The notes under the pieces: generated by a model
Database searches by the model: none
What the model was told of the DNA's origin: nothing
The model's input: only the letters and a program-made list of their open reading frames with translations
Made by a program: the position numbers and the translations under genes
In this document: piece after piece, positions 12,238-23,531 of the stretch
Position numbering within the stretch: position 1 is the stretch's first letter
Layout of the letters: each line of letters opens with the position of its first letter
Assembly (NCBI GenBank): GCA_014529385.2
Contig: CM043968.1
Coordinates: forward strand, 8,600,648 to 8,664,647
Length of the DNA stretch: 64,000 nucleotides
Direction: 5' to 3'
From: Adiantum capillus-veneris
Taxonomy: Eukaryota > Streptophyta > Polypodiopsida > Polypodiales > Pteridaceae

Positions 12238-13170
12238 AATGATTTCAATAGGTGAAACAAGAGGACTTCTCTCCAGATGCAGTCACTTTTGCTTCCATTC
12301 TTAAAGCTTGTGGCAATATAGGAGCAGTTGCGGAAGGAAGACAAATACATGATCAATTAGCGAGAGAAGGCTTGTTTGAAAACGATAGTGTGCTATCAAT
12401 TACATTAGTTGATATGTATGACAAGTGTGGTGAGCACACCAAGGCACAACAAGTCTTTAATGAGCTTCCAAGTAGAGATGTAACCACTTGGAATGCTCTG
12501 ATCATAGGCTATTGCAACATGGCCATGTTGAGGAACATGGAAATTAGAGGATGAGCTAGAAACTCATGTGGTAATAGTTCAAAAGGGTTTGTTAGAAACA
12601 ATAAATGTGCTTGGGAGTGCATTGGTGGACATGCTTATCAATTGTGGAACACTTGGAATGACTAAAAAGTGTTTGACAATCTTCATGTTCAAGATACAAT
12701 CTCTTGGACTCATTACGAGATATTGTCAGCATGGACATGTTGAAAGAGCACTTGAATTGTACAAATAGATGGTAGGACAAGGTCTTTCGCCTAATGCAGT
12801 GACTTTTGCATGTCTTTTGAAGGCTTGTAGCAACATTGGAGTAGCTAAGCAGGGCGAGTCTTTCTACAACTCAATGAGAAACCACTATGGCATTATTCCA
12901 ACTCTTGAGGATCACACTTACATGGTTGACCTTTTTGGCCAGGCAGGCTTCTTTGACAAGGTCACGGATGTCATTGAGAGGATGCCATATCTGAATCATC
13001 TTGCTTTGTGGTTTGATTTATCAAGTGCTTTGCCAGAAGTGGGGAAATGTGTAGCTTGGAGAAGTAGCTTGGTGGAGAGCGTGCAGTGGCTTATGTCTGT
13101 TTGAGTAATGCTTATGCAGCTCCATTGGCATGCATGAAGATGCACACAAGACACTCTCAAAGGCACAGCA
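12210..13170 (+). pseudogene. PPR (PLS-type) pseudogene A
   Basis: Pieces in order: GHEALK at about 12222; PDAVTFASILKACGNIGAVAEG at 12276; LVDMYDKCG and DVTTWNALIIGYC to 12520; after a frame disruption LGSALVDM at 12610, a damaged TRYCQHGHVERALELYK, then LSPNAVTFACLLKACSNIG (12785) and the terminal HTYMVDLFGQAGFFDKVTDVIERMP (12915-12990), the usual end of the PPR array before the E domain. Stops include TGA near 12552 and TAG at 12766-12768; frame changes near 12240, 12525 and 12650. The E-type tail survives as LSNAYA near 13106. Family members bind single-stranded organellar RNA, often for RNA editing. This copy cannot be translated through. Confidence 0.85.
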
Positions 13171-14587
13171 AGTCATCAAGTCCTAGACAAGTCTTTGGTT
13201 AGAGATGTGGTGTCTTGGAATGCTTTGATTGTAGGATTTTATGAACATGGGTGGTTATAAGGAATCATTTCTTTTCTATAAGCTGATGAAGCGGGAGGGT
13301 TTTTTTTATTAGTGTGATAACTTTTCTTTGCATTCTAAAAGTATGTGGTAGTAAAGGAGCATCTGAGTGAGGTGAAAAGATACATCATGATCATGTGGGA
13401 GTTGAGGAGATGTTGGGAAAAGATAGTACGCTTGGTACTGCATTGGTGGATATGTATGCCAAGTGTGGTGCCTTAAGGAAGGCTAAGCAAGTTTTTGACG
13501 GGCTTCCATGTCAAAATCTAGTGTCATGGAATGCATTCATTGCAAGATATTGCCAACATGGGCATTGTGAGGAGGCCCTGGCTTGCTTTGAATAGATAAA
13601 TCTTGAGGGCATTTCTTATGATGCAACGACATTTTCTTGCATTTTGAAAGCTTGTGGTGATATAGGAGCAGCTGAGAAGGGTGAAACAATACATGCTGAG
13701 GTTTTTAGAAGGGGTCTATTACAAGAAGATGATGTGCTTGGAAATTCATTGGTGGATATGTATGCCAAGTGTGGATTACTTGCAAAAGATCAACAAGTGT
13801 TTGATGAGTTTCCATTCCGAAATGTAGTTTCTTGGAATGCATTAATCACCGCATATTGTTATGAGGAGGATTATGAAAGTGTGTTGAAGTCTTTTGAACA
13901 GATTAAACACGAAGGTATTTGTCATGATGTAGTGACTCTTATGTGTACCTTGAAAGCCTGTGGTAATACTGGAGCAGTTGAAAAGGGAAAATTTCATGTT
14001 GAGATTGCTAGAGAGGGCATTCCAGGAAGCGTAGACATTCTTGGAAGTGCACTCGTTGACATGTAAAGATTTAGTCTCTTGAATTGTATTAATTGTCGGA
14101 TATTGCCAACATGGATATGGTGAGGAGTCTCTGAGCTGTTTTGAGCAGATGAAACGCAAAGGGCTAGTGCTAGATGCAGTTACGTTAACCTGTGTTTTGA
14201 AGGCCTGGAGTAGTATTGGAGCAGTAGAGAAGGGCCAAATGTACATTGAAACTATGAGTAGAAGCTACGACGTTGTCCGATTTTTAGCATCACACTTATA
14301 TGGTGCATCTCTTTGGTCATGCAAGGCATTTTGATAAGGCTGTCCATTATAAGGAGCTACCTTTTTCGTGTTTTCTTCCAGCGTGGTTCTCATTATTGAG
14401 CACTAGTATGCAATGGGGAAATGTGGGGCTCGATAGATTAGCCTTTGAGCATGTAGTACACCTTGTTAAGAAGTCTCTTGTGGCTAACAGTTGTATGGGT
14501 AATACTTATGCAAATTCTGCCATGCATGAGGATACCAATAAGCTTGAAGCTATTACAATAGATTTGGAGGCAAGAGAGGCCACTTAA
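13171..14587 (+). pseudogene. PPR (PLS-type) pseudogene B, directly behind A
   Basis: Begins again with AQQV and DVVSWNALI-like sequence at about 13160-13230, then LGTALVDMYAKCGALRKAKQVFDGLP (13430), WNAFIARYCQHGH, TFSCILKACGDIGAAEKGETIH (13630), LGNSLVDMYAKCGLL, VVSWNALITAYC, LKACGNTGAVEKG (13950), LGSALVDM (14040), AVTLTCVLKAW (14180), MVHLFGHARHFDKA (14300) and an E-domain-like tail with WGNVGLDRLAFEHVV (14412) and LEAITIDL at 14545. Stops at 13593, 14064 and others and several frameshifts. At least five PLS units remain. It is either a tandem duplicate of A or the rest of a longer broken gene. Confidence 0.85.
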
Positions 14588-14895
14588 TTATTGGTGTTAT
14601 CAGGTAGTTTGTATTGTAAAGTATTTTACCAGTACACCTACTAAGAAACCTGTGAATAGATGTTGTACAGTTTTGGACATCGTCACATACATGCATACAT
14701 ACTTACACATACATACAACTTTCTGGTAGAATCATGTTCGGATGTTGGCATCACTTGAGATGCCCATGTATCTTGAAATCCAGTTGTATGTAACATTCCG
14801 GCGAACATATGCACAATTCGAAGCTTAAAACATGAATATTGCAGGTGTTTCTTCTAAGGATAGAGTGATACAACTTTCAAATTGGTTTTTAGCTG
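14588..14895. other. no gene recognised; imperfect (CATA)n
   Basis: 14683-14722 is an imperfect run of ACATACATGCATACATACT units. It lies between the PPR tail and the next pseudogene. Confidence 0.6.
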
Positions 14896-15770
14896 GTGAC
14901 CTTGGTGACAAATGTATGTAGTACTACCCAAGTCAATGCTCTAGATCATTCTTGTTGCTTGTACATTAATGGTGGCCTCCTTCAACATCATCTCACAGCC
15001 TGCTCTCACATATATGACCTCCTCTTTGGACATGATGTAATTTGCAGCTTTGTACTTGACAAACGAATTGACATCTTTCAGAAAGCCGTATCACAGGTCG
15101 ACACCATGATTCCCTCCATCGAGCAAAGCTTGTATGTTGAGGTCTTGCGATTTCAACAGATGACAAGGGGCTGTGAGACACTGGATGAGCTGCTCCATTT
15201 GCCTTCCAAGCCGCTTGCCTCCTTGGCAAGTGGCCCCAAAGTCACTGTCATTCTGAACCATTAGGAACGAAGGACTCTGTGTGCACAAATCGAAGCCTTG
15301 CAAGCTCAAACACTCCCTTTCCATCAGCTATGGGTGCTTGCATTCAACATCTCACTCGCCAACTCTTTGCGAGAGAGGGTGCATGACTTCAATGACTCTC
15401 GCATTTCTTTTGTAGAATCGAATTATGACTTCAAATACTTTGGCAGATTTCAGCTCGCTCTGCAATCAATCAATGATGCAGATCATGTGTACGTTTTGGA
15501 TGATTTTATGATACGAGGAAAGAAGATGCTGGAGATTTTGAACATGCCGTAGGGACAAGCAAGTATAGCAATGTCGTGCTTGGAAGTGCAGGCCACATTC
15601 TCCCCTTAAGTCAGGAAGACTACAGCTTTCCCAATTACCACAAGGATCGAATTCGAGAAGCTCGCCTTTGCTTGCTAGACCCTATGTGCGGGATCGATGT
15701 GGTATAGCATGTCATCCAAGTACACTTCTTGACAAGCTCTTGGTTTCTTCTGGCCATCAAATCCTCTTTC
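14896..15770 (+). pseudogene. plant glycosyltransferase-like protein, pseudogene (KOBITO1/ELD1-type by memory)
   Basis: One frame runs 14896-15552 with a single internal TAG at 15262-15264: KVTVILNH at 15228, then LCAQIEALQAQTLPFHQLWVL, DSRISFVESNYDFKYFGRFQLALQ (15390) and ADHVYVLDDFMIRGKKMLEIL (15480). After a slip near 15540 a second frame continues GTSKYSNVVLGSAGHILP, YSFPNYHKDRIREA and DPMCGIDVV, then TAG near 15703 and HFLTSSWFLLA. This order resembles plant glycosyltransferase-like proteins whose active site reads VDDDMIPG; here the third Asp is Phe and Pro is Arg. Such proteins act on Golgi sugar substrates. The match to the KOBITO1/ELD1 group is from memory and less sure than the fold call. 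No intron is visible, so a processed copy is possible. Confidence 0.6.
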
Positions 15771-15893
15771 ATATGCACCACCTCAATGTAGGCAATTGCG
15801 TTCTTGGCCCTACAACTTTGTGTCATAAGCAGCTCCTCTGCTGTGGCTCGTCGACCATCAAATCCTCTTTCATCTGCACTAGCCTTGCCGGCC

Positions 15894-15930
15894 CTCCCCT
15901 CCCCTCCCCTCCCCTCCCCTCCCCTCCTCC
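15894..15930. repeat. (CCCCT)n pentanucleotide repeat
   Basis: About six CTCCC units; the minus strand is G-rich with runs of four G, so it could fold as a G-quadruplex. Nearby, CCATCAAATCCTCTTTCAT occurs at 15754 and again at 15856, a short direct duplication. Confidence 0.85.
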
Positions 15931-16029
15931 CTCTGAACGTCCCAGCCACTTTCGCCCTTGGCTCGGCAAATCACACCACCACAACCTGCTCCTTTTCTAC
16001 GGCTCGCCAAAAATTTACTTGTTAGTGAA

Positions 16030-16420
16030 ATGGACCGACGAAAATTGTGCCTTGGAATGCAATTCTTTTTGCATATTTAGAATGTTGACCTTGAAAAGCA
16101 TAGCACTTCAACTCTACGCGTGCCTACTAAAACAAAATCTCTCGTTGAGAAAACAAATGCTCGCCATTGTTATACAAGCTAGCTACATGCTTGTAGAAGG
16201 AAGAGGCAATCATGATAAACACGCAACTAACCAAATCCATGGCTTTGGACATTGTGCATGAGATATACTCAGGTGTACGGCATAAGAAGCTCAATGAATA
16301 TATGTTTGTTGGTAGTGTCCTAGTTTGTGCACATGGAAAGTGTGGTAACGTTTTAGAAGTAGAAAGTGTGATTTTTGGATTGTAGGATGTTGACATTATT
16401 GCTAATTTGGAGAAATTGCA
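16030..16420 (+). pseudogene. short PPR relic
   Basis: PWNAILFAYLE (about 16050), ALQLYACLLKQ (16105), QMLAIVIQA (16150), then in another frame ALDIVHEIYSG (16242) and MFVGSVLVCAHGKCGNV (16300). These match successive pieces of PLS-type PPR units but lie in at least three frames with stops. It may be the remains of a third gene in the local PPR cluster. Confidence 0.5.
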
Positions 16421-17574
16421 TGCTACCTAAGGACTACAACAAAGAAAAGGAAAGAAGCACAAGAGAGGAATCCCACAAGCTAAGGGATGATGGAGGAGAG
16501 GCAATGACAGCAGACCGGTTTGATAAAGAAGGGACAAGTGCGGTGGTTGGTCGAAGGGATGACATCAGATAATGGATTGAGATTGATTCCTGTTCTAGCA
16601 AGGGCTAGTAGAGACATATCTTACCTTGCAATGCTTTCTTCCACGACAACTAGAAGATCATAAATCAATACCAACTCAAAGGTAACGAGTTCTTACTTGT
16701 GAGTATATTCTTTTTAAAAGCAAGTGTCTCCAACACTGGAAGAGAAGCATAAGTGCGGCTCTAACACTAGAGACAATGAAAGCGACGGGGGAGGGGCACG
16801 CTCCATACGAGATTATTTAAATGTGGAGGAAGCTATGCCAACTCCACACCATACGTTGTATGGCCTTTTCTTTTTTTGATGGGCAAGCTTTCATTGGTGT
16901 TGCGAGGGCATTGAAATCTAGGAGCAGACGTGAGAAGAGATGTTACAAAGTCTCGGATGCAAGCTAGGGCACGTTGCAAAAGATACGCCAATAACTTGCT
17001 GCACATATATATAACATCAAAAGAAAAAATGGTGTTCTAAGTTCTTCAAAAGTATATATTAGAAAGTATAAGATACTATATACAATGGATAATATCTATA
17101 TGAAGCCTCGAGGGTAGGCCACAAAATGATTAAAAAAGGTACTTAAAATTTTTGAGCTTCATATGTTTTTTCATTATTTCATGAGTATTTTAATCCATTA
17201 AACCATGTACACATAAATTTATCAAGACAAACAAAATATCATTTCCCAAAGTGCTCAAATAAAAACATTTAAAAGTTTATAAATGGAAGTATTTCAACAT
17301 TTGTGAACAAAGAGTTAAAAGTGTATCTACATCTTAAATCTGTTTATTCGTCGCTCTACATAATAATAAACCCCCTGATTACCCCCCCCCCCCCCTCTTC
17401 CCGACGCTCGAAAAAAACAAAATCCTGGTTATGTCCCCCTCTGCCAAGCCTGCCTCGTCTGCCCCTCTTGCGCAAAACTGCCTCCTCCTACCAAGCCTGA
17501 CCCGGCCCTACCCTCTCCCCTTCCGCCTACCCGGCTGCCAAACACTATCGCCCCCCTACTCCCTCTGATCTACG
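16421..17574. other. no gene recognised
   Basis: AT-rich non-coding sequence with a poly-C run at 17382-17395. No conserved motif, LTR end or RNA gene was found by reading. Confidence 0.55.
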
Positions 17575-17577
17575 CCA

Positions 17578-17620
<43 letters not shown>

Positions 17621-17697
17621 CGCCCCTACGGATCAGAGAGGCGACAAAACACACACACACACACACAGAGCCCTCGTCCCTACGGATCAGAGAGGCG

Positions 17698-17729
<32 letters not shown>

Positions 17730-17770
17730 CTCGCCCCTACGAATCAGAGAGGCGACACACACACACAGAG
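17575..17770. repeat. compound minisatellite with dinucleotide spacers
   Basis: Three copies of a roughly 30-bp unit (CTCGCCCCTACGGATCAGAG then AGGCGACA) at about 17618, 17672 and 17729, separated by changing dinucleotide tracts: (GA)n before the first, (CA)n before the second, CACACA plus (GA)n before the third. Confidence 0.9.
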
Positions 17771-18016
17771 CACTAGCTAGCTAGCTAAGTCAGTGCCGCC
17801 CTCCTTCCGCAAAAAAAACAAGCTAAGTCCGTGCCGCCCCTCCTTCCTCAAAAAAAATGGCCGCCGGATGGGGGCCGCCGCCCTCCCATTCTATTTTTGA
17901 AAGAAGAAAAAAGAGCTGCCCTGTACACAGCAAGAAAGCATCTTTATTTGATTTCCAAAGAAAACAAAAACGTGCGCTAAAGATGCTTTCCAAAAAAAAC
18001 AAAAGCGTGCGCCCCT
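17771..18016. repeat. short direct tandem duplications
   Basis: Two copies of GCTAAGTCMGTGCCGCCC.. ending in poly-A at 17782 and 17821 (about 39-bp period), then two copies of TTTCCAAARAAAACAAAARC + GTGCGC at 17951 and 17987 (36-bp period). Each pair carries a few substitutions. Confidence 0.8.
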
Positions 18017-18084
18017 AGGTACTCGTTTAAAGTTTAAACCATCAAACAATCAGGGCACATTGAAGCGAAGCAAGGGCAAACATG

Positions 18085-19280
18085 GTGGATGCAGGGCACA
18101 TCATCCCCTGCTTCCCCGACCAGGTGGCCCTGTGTTGCCTGGCAAGGCTACCTGCGGGGGGCAAGGAGCGAATCCAACTCTGATGTGTGTCCAAGGCCTG
18201 GAGAAAGGTCTTGGGGAGGCCCCACGGGCCTCGCCTCATCATCTGCGTGGGTTCAAGGCAGAGACTTGTGACATATGCAAGATGGTTTGTATTTGATCCG
18301 GTGCTGCGCCACCTTCAGCCCATACTTGCCCCATCGCCATCTCCTCCTATTAAGCCAGGACATACCTATGTGGACAATGCCGTTCATTAGAGGGTGTTTG
18401 CAGCAGGCAGCAGCAATATGCCGCAGTCGACGTGTGTGATAGCCTTGCTTGGCTCACATACCTTTTGCTTGGAAATGGAGGACGCAGATGAAGTGGAGGG
18501 CACCAGGTACTTGTGGAGGCAGTGCCCGCCCATGATAGAAGGGAACAGGTGGGATTTCTCAGCAGTGGAGGACGAAACAGGGCACTTCATCTATGTGGCG
18601 GGCGGAAGATCCGTGAGTCCTAAGGAAACAATTTGAACTTGTCATGGCACAGAAACGGAAATGAAGAGGACCTTACTTAGGAGTGCAGAGCGGTTCGATG
18701 TGAAGAGGTGGCGTTGGGAGAGGTTGCCAGACATGCATAGGGCCCAAGCCTCTGGCAGGCCACGTATGCTATCTGATGGCCGTTTCTGCATTAGTGCAGG
18801 AGTCCCCTTTAGGAAGCCTATGACCCCGGCACCCGACGATGGGCTGTCGTGCACTGTCCCCTTATCCTTGATATGGGATTGCATGACACCAGGCCTCGTG
18901 TCCCCCTCAAAGATTATTACTATTTCGTCCACTTCTCTGGAGCAGTTCATCAGCTCAAGCGTGTTTCTCTTTCAGATTGGAGCCATCCCGAGACTATCGG
19001 AAATGTGCCCATCCCTGCCGACTACAACGATCCAAAGAGAACACACCTTATTGGAATGGGATGTGAACTCTTTGTTTTTTTTCAGGAGTCCCTTCTTATT
19101 ACCTCACCGTTTGTTCTTCCCCTGCGTTGGATACACCTTCCTATCCCTTTCGACGCGAACTCGATGCGCTTGTATGCTCACTGTGTCTTTGGGGGTCTTC
19201 TGCTTACCAAGACCACATCTGACGATGGATATAGTCTACGCATCAGCGTGGCTGACTTAAGAAGCCACTTTCTGTTTTAG
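18085..19280 (+). pseudogene. F-box/kelch-repeat protein, pseudogene
   Basis: From 18100 one frame reads an F-box (PCFPDQVALCCLARLP then CVSKAWRKVLGRP), followed by VGSRQRLVTYARW-VFDP and a kelch-type stretch GHFIYVAGGRSV (18580) and SAERFDVKRWRWERLPDMHRAQ (18685). Stops lie in this same frame at TGA 18181, TAG 18388 and TGA 18634. Near 18850 the protein-like sequence moves to another frame (YYYFVHFSGAVHQLKRVSLSDWSHP) and continues to 19280. Family members are SCF ubiquitin-ligase adaptors: the F-box binds SKP1 and the kelch propeller binds the target. With four breaks and no visible introns it is a decayed, possibly processed, copy. Confidence 0.75.
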
Positions 19281-21448
19281 TGGGGTTTTTTTGCAATGCT
19301 ATGATGGAAAGCGATTGGATTAGTGTATGCATAAGTGTCTGAAGTGAAAGCGTCTGTGAGCCACAAAAGACTAATCTATGATGGACTTGAGAAGTCTTTA
19401 TTAAATTAAGATCGAACTTTGCAATTTTAATGTTGTTCATAAGTGATTGTAAGACATTGTGTTGATGTCATCTTTTGTCTTCTTTTGCCCTGTTATGATG
19501 GACTTATGTAGAGGGAGTAGTATTGTTTCGTAGTCGTAGTTAGGTATGTATGCATGGTGAAGTTGATAATCTTGCACTTCCGATTTGGGCAAGCAGTGAA
19601 GTTAAGGTCGCATGCTATCGACTTGTCAAGTTTATGTCCTATTTGGTTATGTGTTGCTTCATTCTAGGTTTACTGTACTATTTGTCAGGATGCTTAATTG
19701 TCTTGAGTTTGCGCTGCTGTAAAAATTCTGAGTCCCACTTCCCCCTAATTTTTCGATTGCAGTTTTTTAAACGAAAGTGGTGCTCTCAGGTGCATCTCCC
19801 CCCCCCCCCCCCCCCCCCCAAACCTTGCACACGTACAGGTACTTGCAATTTTAATGTTGTTCATAATAAGTTATCCTCCATCGGTAATGCACTGCTCCTC
19901 TCTAGGTGTCTCAAATGTTATGTATGGATGTCCATATTTCACCTTATCTAAAAAGCCATCTTACTTTAGGTCCCAAATGTAGAAAGATGTAAACGTCGCT
20001 GCTTTCACAGGACTCGTGCCAGATCCTGATCTTTCTCGCTACCTGCTCTGCCTCTACTCTGCAGGTTAGTACATGACCTTCACATCAATCTGTTTATGTC
20101 CTCTTTTCTGTATTATTTTAAGCAGTTATTAAGTTAAGTGAATCTTCAACATATTGAGTACCATTACAGTGAATTTGTTGTTGAATGTTAGTTGGCACAG
20201 GTTTTAGCTGATGACTTCTGTGACTTATTGGATACGATGGCTGTCTCTATTTCGTTTTATTGCCTTACGTTTGCACATGGGTCTTCTGAATGTAAACTGC
20301 AATTTTAATCTTGCTGTTAGGGGAAGTATATACCGATCACTTGTGTGAATCACTGAATACCATGGCTGTGCTTAAAATCATCTTACTGCCAGCTGCAAGG
20401 AGACTCTGGCTCAGACATCTCGATCAATTATAGGTTCTTGTATACTCTCAGTTTGTTCTGCATGTTTAATGACAGCTTTGAAACTTTGCAAAATCTATAT
20501 GGTAAGTCAGTTCACCCGCTCGACTCTTTCGATTATTGTTTGCTCTTTTGTTCTAGTTTTCTTTACTAAATGAATGTTCCCTAGTGTGTTTTAGCTTCTA
20601 CTTTGGCCTCAAACTTCTTACTGCTGGTGGCATGCATAAATAACGTGGTGTGTGCAGCTAGTGTGACTGGTGATATCTGTTTATCCTCTGCTGCTATCTA
20701 ATTACCTGGTTATAAATTTTGGTTGTATATGTGATGTTTTGTGTGGGCTTGCAAGTTAAACTGCTTATATACAGGCTCATTCAATTGGCAGCATGTATGT
20801 CCACTTGAGTGGCCTTTACTTTCATAGTTGTATTCATACTGCATCATGTGTCCAGTCTTGAGAATTCCTATGTTTGTCTATAGCTTACATCAGGTTTTGG
20901 GAGTTTGCTCTGTTTTATGTATGGGCCATTGTAGAAATCCAAGTTTCTGTTTGCTATTCAGTTTTAGTTGTATGTTGCTGTATAGGATTAAGTCTTTACA
21001 ATTTTTTGTCCTCAGCGTGATTAATTTTAAAATTGGATTTTCACGTAGTTCTCTTTTAGAGTTTATTTTAAATAGGCCCCTGCCATTTATTTTGCTCAGT
21101 CATGTATAAGGCATTTTCTAGTAGATTTTGTCCATTTGAGATAAATTTAAACTTGCTCTTGCTTGATGTTTTTTTTTTTTCTTTTCCTGTTTGTATTTGT
21201 TTTCTATGGTTGTCTCTTGCTACTGTGTGAGTGTCTTGCTTGTTTGTTGTTTGAGTGGCCTCTTTGTGCGTTCTGTGCTAGTGGTTCTTAAGTCAAATAT
21301 AAGGCCATATCATTCAATGTGTATAGGGGTTAAAGAGGGTCAAGAGACACTCACATAAAATCTCTTGTGCATTGTGTCTTGCTCGAGGATTGCGAGATGC
21401 ATGGAAAGAGTCGCAAGAGAGGAGAAAAATGAGAGGGGCTAGAGGATG
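19281..21448. other. no gene recognised; T-rich, intron- or UTR-like
   Basis: Poly-C run at 19797-19819. The phrase GCAATTTTAATGTTGTTCAT occurs at 19419 and 19846, with a weaker third copy (GCAATTTTAATCTTGCTG) at 20299, pointing to local duplication. The plus strand is T-rich with scattered GT-donor-like words, as in plant introns or 3' UTRs. No exon-like frame is supported. Confidence 0.5.
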
Positions 21449-22185
21449 TGAAATTGGCCCGTTGAACTACAAAAGGGCAGTAAAGCCATACTTTCACCCA
21501 ATAATGTTGTCTAAAACTTTACCTACACTTTAAAGACACAAAGCTAAAAAATTCCACAGGAAGCTAGGATGCTCTTGTACCTAAACTATGACACCCTGTA
21601 GGCTCCAAAGATTGGCGCCCCTTGCGGTATTTCTTTAATATTAACAGAAGGAGAATAAATGGCCAAGGTTACAAAGCTGTCCCAAACCTAGTGAGAGTAC
21701 AACTCACATTCCTGGACCAATTTCGACAACATTTTTGCAGTACGAAGTACCCTGGTCAAAATTCCCATGCTAGAGGTGTCTTCCCACACCTAATTGTGCA
21801 CTTTTAAGAACTTGGTGAAAAGTCAGTTTCTGTTTTTATGTGTCCAAAACGCTCCAAAATGCGTGTGCACTTTCCCTACAGGGAAGCTACTAGAGCATAA
21901 TGGCACCAAAAATGATCGAAACCCTAAACATGCAAAATTACACTGCAGGCTGTAATTTCTTGTTTTTGGCTCTGTTTTGTGTTTTAATCACACTTGGAGG
22001 TAGCCCTTAAGGTCCTGCACACTATAGGCTACTTGCCCTTTGATTTACTCAAGATTTGATGCGAGAAATCTTGAAAAATCAGCTCTCTCTTCGCGTGTAC
22101 CTGCTTTGGAATTGGAGCTAGCAATTCCGGTACTTGTTCAAGAGGCTCTTGCCTCAACAATTAAGCATTTCCCCACAACACTGTA
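21449..22185 (-). repeat. chromovirus LTR D, distal part (split by element A)
   Basis: In minus sense this is the end of an LTR related to those of A, B and C: it holds the hairpin pair at 22155-22108, the GGCGCC core near 21616-21640 and a tail TGGGTGAAAGTATGGC..CAATTTCA like the tail of LTR C, ending at 21449. No primer site follows, so it is a 3' or solo LTR. Its last five bases before A (22181-22185, CTGTA) are duplicated at 35804-35808. Confidence 0.8.
22108..22155 (-). other. conserved hairpin pair in LTR D
   Basis: Sense order: GAGGCAAGAGCCTC (22155-22142), 13-nt spacer, then stem GGAATTG / CAATTCC (22128-22122 and 22114-22108) around a mismatch and a TAGCT loop. Same layout as in A, B and C. 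Confidence 0.7.
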
Positions 22186-23131
22186 TGTCACCAGGTGGTG
22201 TATTTTTACAGTTGCTTTCTCCTGGATTTATTTATTTAAATAAATAAATACTTTCTTTTCTTTTTCTTTTTCTTGAGCTGTTGTTGCTTTGCCATCCCCC
22301 ATTGATTCTTGGATTAGGCTTGGACAGTTGCATGGCCAGTTGAGGTAGACCATTGGGACACTGGACTAGTGAGCCTTGAAGTTGGCATTGGTCAGCAAAA
22401 CTAGCACTGAAGCTTGACAAGCAGTCTTGTGAAAGGGTACTAAGGTACAAGACAAGTTGACTTGTCAAAGTGTACTAGACAAGTTTGGAAGAGACTTGTG
22501 AAAGTGTACAAGAATAGTGGGTCAGGACAGTGAGCTTGGCCACTGGGAATATACTTCGAGTGAGCTTGGCCGGAGAAGAAAGTGGCACATTGGCCACCAG
22601 TGAAAAAGTCACTGTGCATTGACTACATTACATTTCTGCATGTGGTCAGAGTGTTGAAAGCTAGTCAGAAGACCAGTGGGAATGCAGAGGAAGCAGCTCC
22701 TAAAATTTAGGGACTTGCTATTTTTGGACATCGAAATGTTTTCGCGTCATTGTGTTCAGAATGTCCTGAGGACCGATAAGTTACTCTGCTGTGAAGTCTT
22801 TTGACCAGCAGGTTGAGATATTTTTAGACCGGAACCAAAAAAGTGGAAATTGCACACATGTGTGCCACTTGGCACAATTTGTGCAAATTTCCAAGTCTGG
22901 AGGAGGGGGGAGCGTCGATATTCAGCTGGGAGCTTCATTTTGCAGCCCATGGTGGATTGTTGCAGGTACCAAAGCTATTGACATGCTCTCTTGCCTGCTC
23001 TCTATGTACTGGAGGTTGAGCTGGTCTCCCTCTAGGTCACCTACTCCTCTTTTGTCAGTGGTAATGCCCCACTAGTGGGCTAATCAATTGACCTAATGTA
23101 TGGAAAGTGTGGGAATCATGCTGAATTTGCT

Positions 23132-23181
23132 GAGGCAAGAGCCTCTTATAATCAGGTATCGGAGTAGCTAATTGCTACTCC
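23132..23181 (+). other. conserved hairpin pair in the 5' LTR of A
   Basis: GAGGCAAGAGCCTC (23132-23145) can pair GAGGC with GCCTC around AAGA. After 15 nt a perfect 8-bp stem GGAGTAGC / GCTACTCC (23161-23168, 23174-23181) closes a TAATT loop. In the 3' LTR copy (35037-35086) the second arm is GCTACTTC, giving one G-U pair. Confidence 0.8.
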
Positions 23182-23200
23182 CTTACAGGTACTCACAGGT

Positions 23201-23237
23201 GCTGAAAAACAGCACTGTTTGGCTGCTGTTTTTCAGC
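23201..23237 (+). repeat. perfect 14-bp inverted repeat in LTR A
   Basis: GCTGAAAAACAGCA (23201-23214) and its exact complement (23224-23237) around a 9-nt loop; kept in the 3' LTR at 35106-35142. Confidence 0.9.
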
Positions 23238-23501
23238 TGATTCGGGCCTGTTTTGTGCCCAGAAGCTTACCAGACTTGAGGGGCATCAAGCCCAGATCAC
23301 AGGGGACAGTCCAGAGACTGTAGAGGTGAACTTACAGGTGAAAACATGGCTGAAAACAGGGCTGTACAGCCAGCTGTGCAGAAATTACAGGTGGGTATTT
23401 TTGCTCTAAATTGATCTTACATGTGCCTGGTTGTGTGGGGAACCCCTCCAGGTTGGATACAGGGTCTTTAGGTGCTCCCAAAGTACGGGAACAGTCCGCT
23501 G

Positions 23502-23531
23502 CAGTAAATTACAGCTTGCTGTAATTTACTG
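23502..23531 (+). repeat. perfect 14-bp inverted repeat with 2-nt loop in LTR A
   Basis: CAGTAAATTACAGC (23502-23515) and its exact complement (23518-23531); kept at 35395-35424. LTR B has a one-mismatch 13-bp version (37039-37066). Confidence 0.9.

Noticed and set aside
18060-18296. Plus frames here as an independent small gene
   Set aside because: They are shifted readings of the F-box part of the kelch pseudogene; the F-box motif lies in the frame through 18100-18180.
20828-21109. Hydrophobic 93-codon plus frame
   Set aside because: T-rich sequence gives Phe/Leu/Ser by composition; no conserved motif or gene context supports it.
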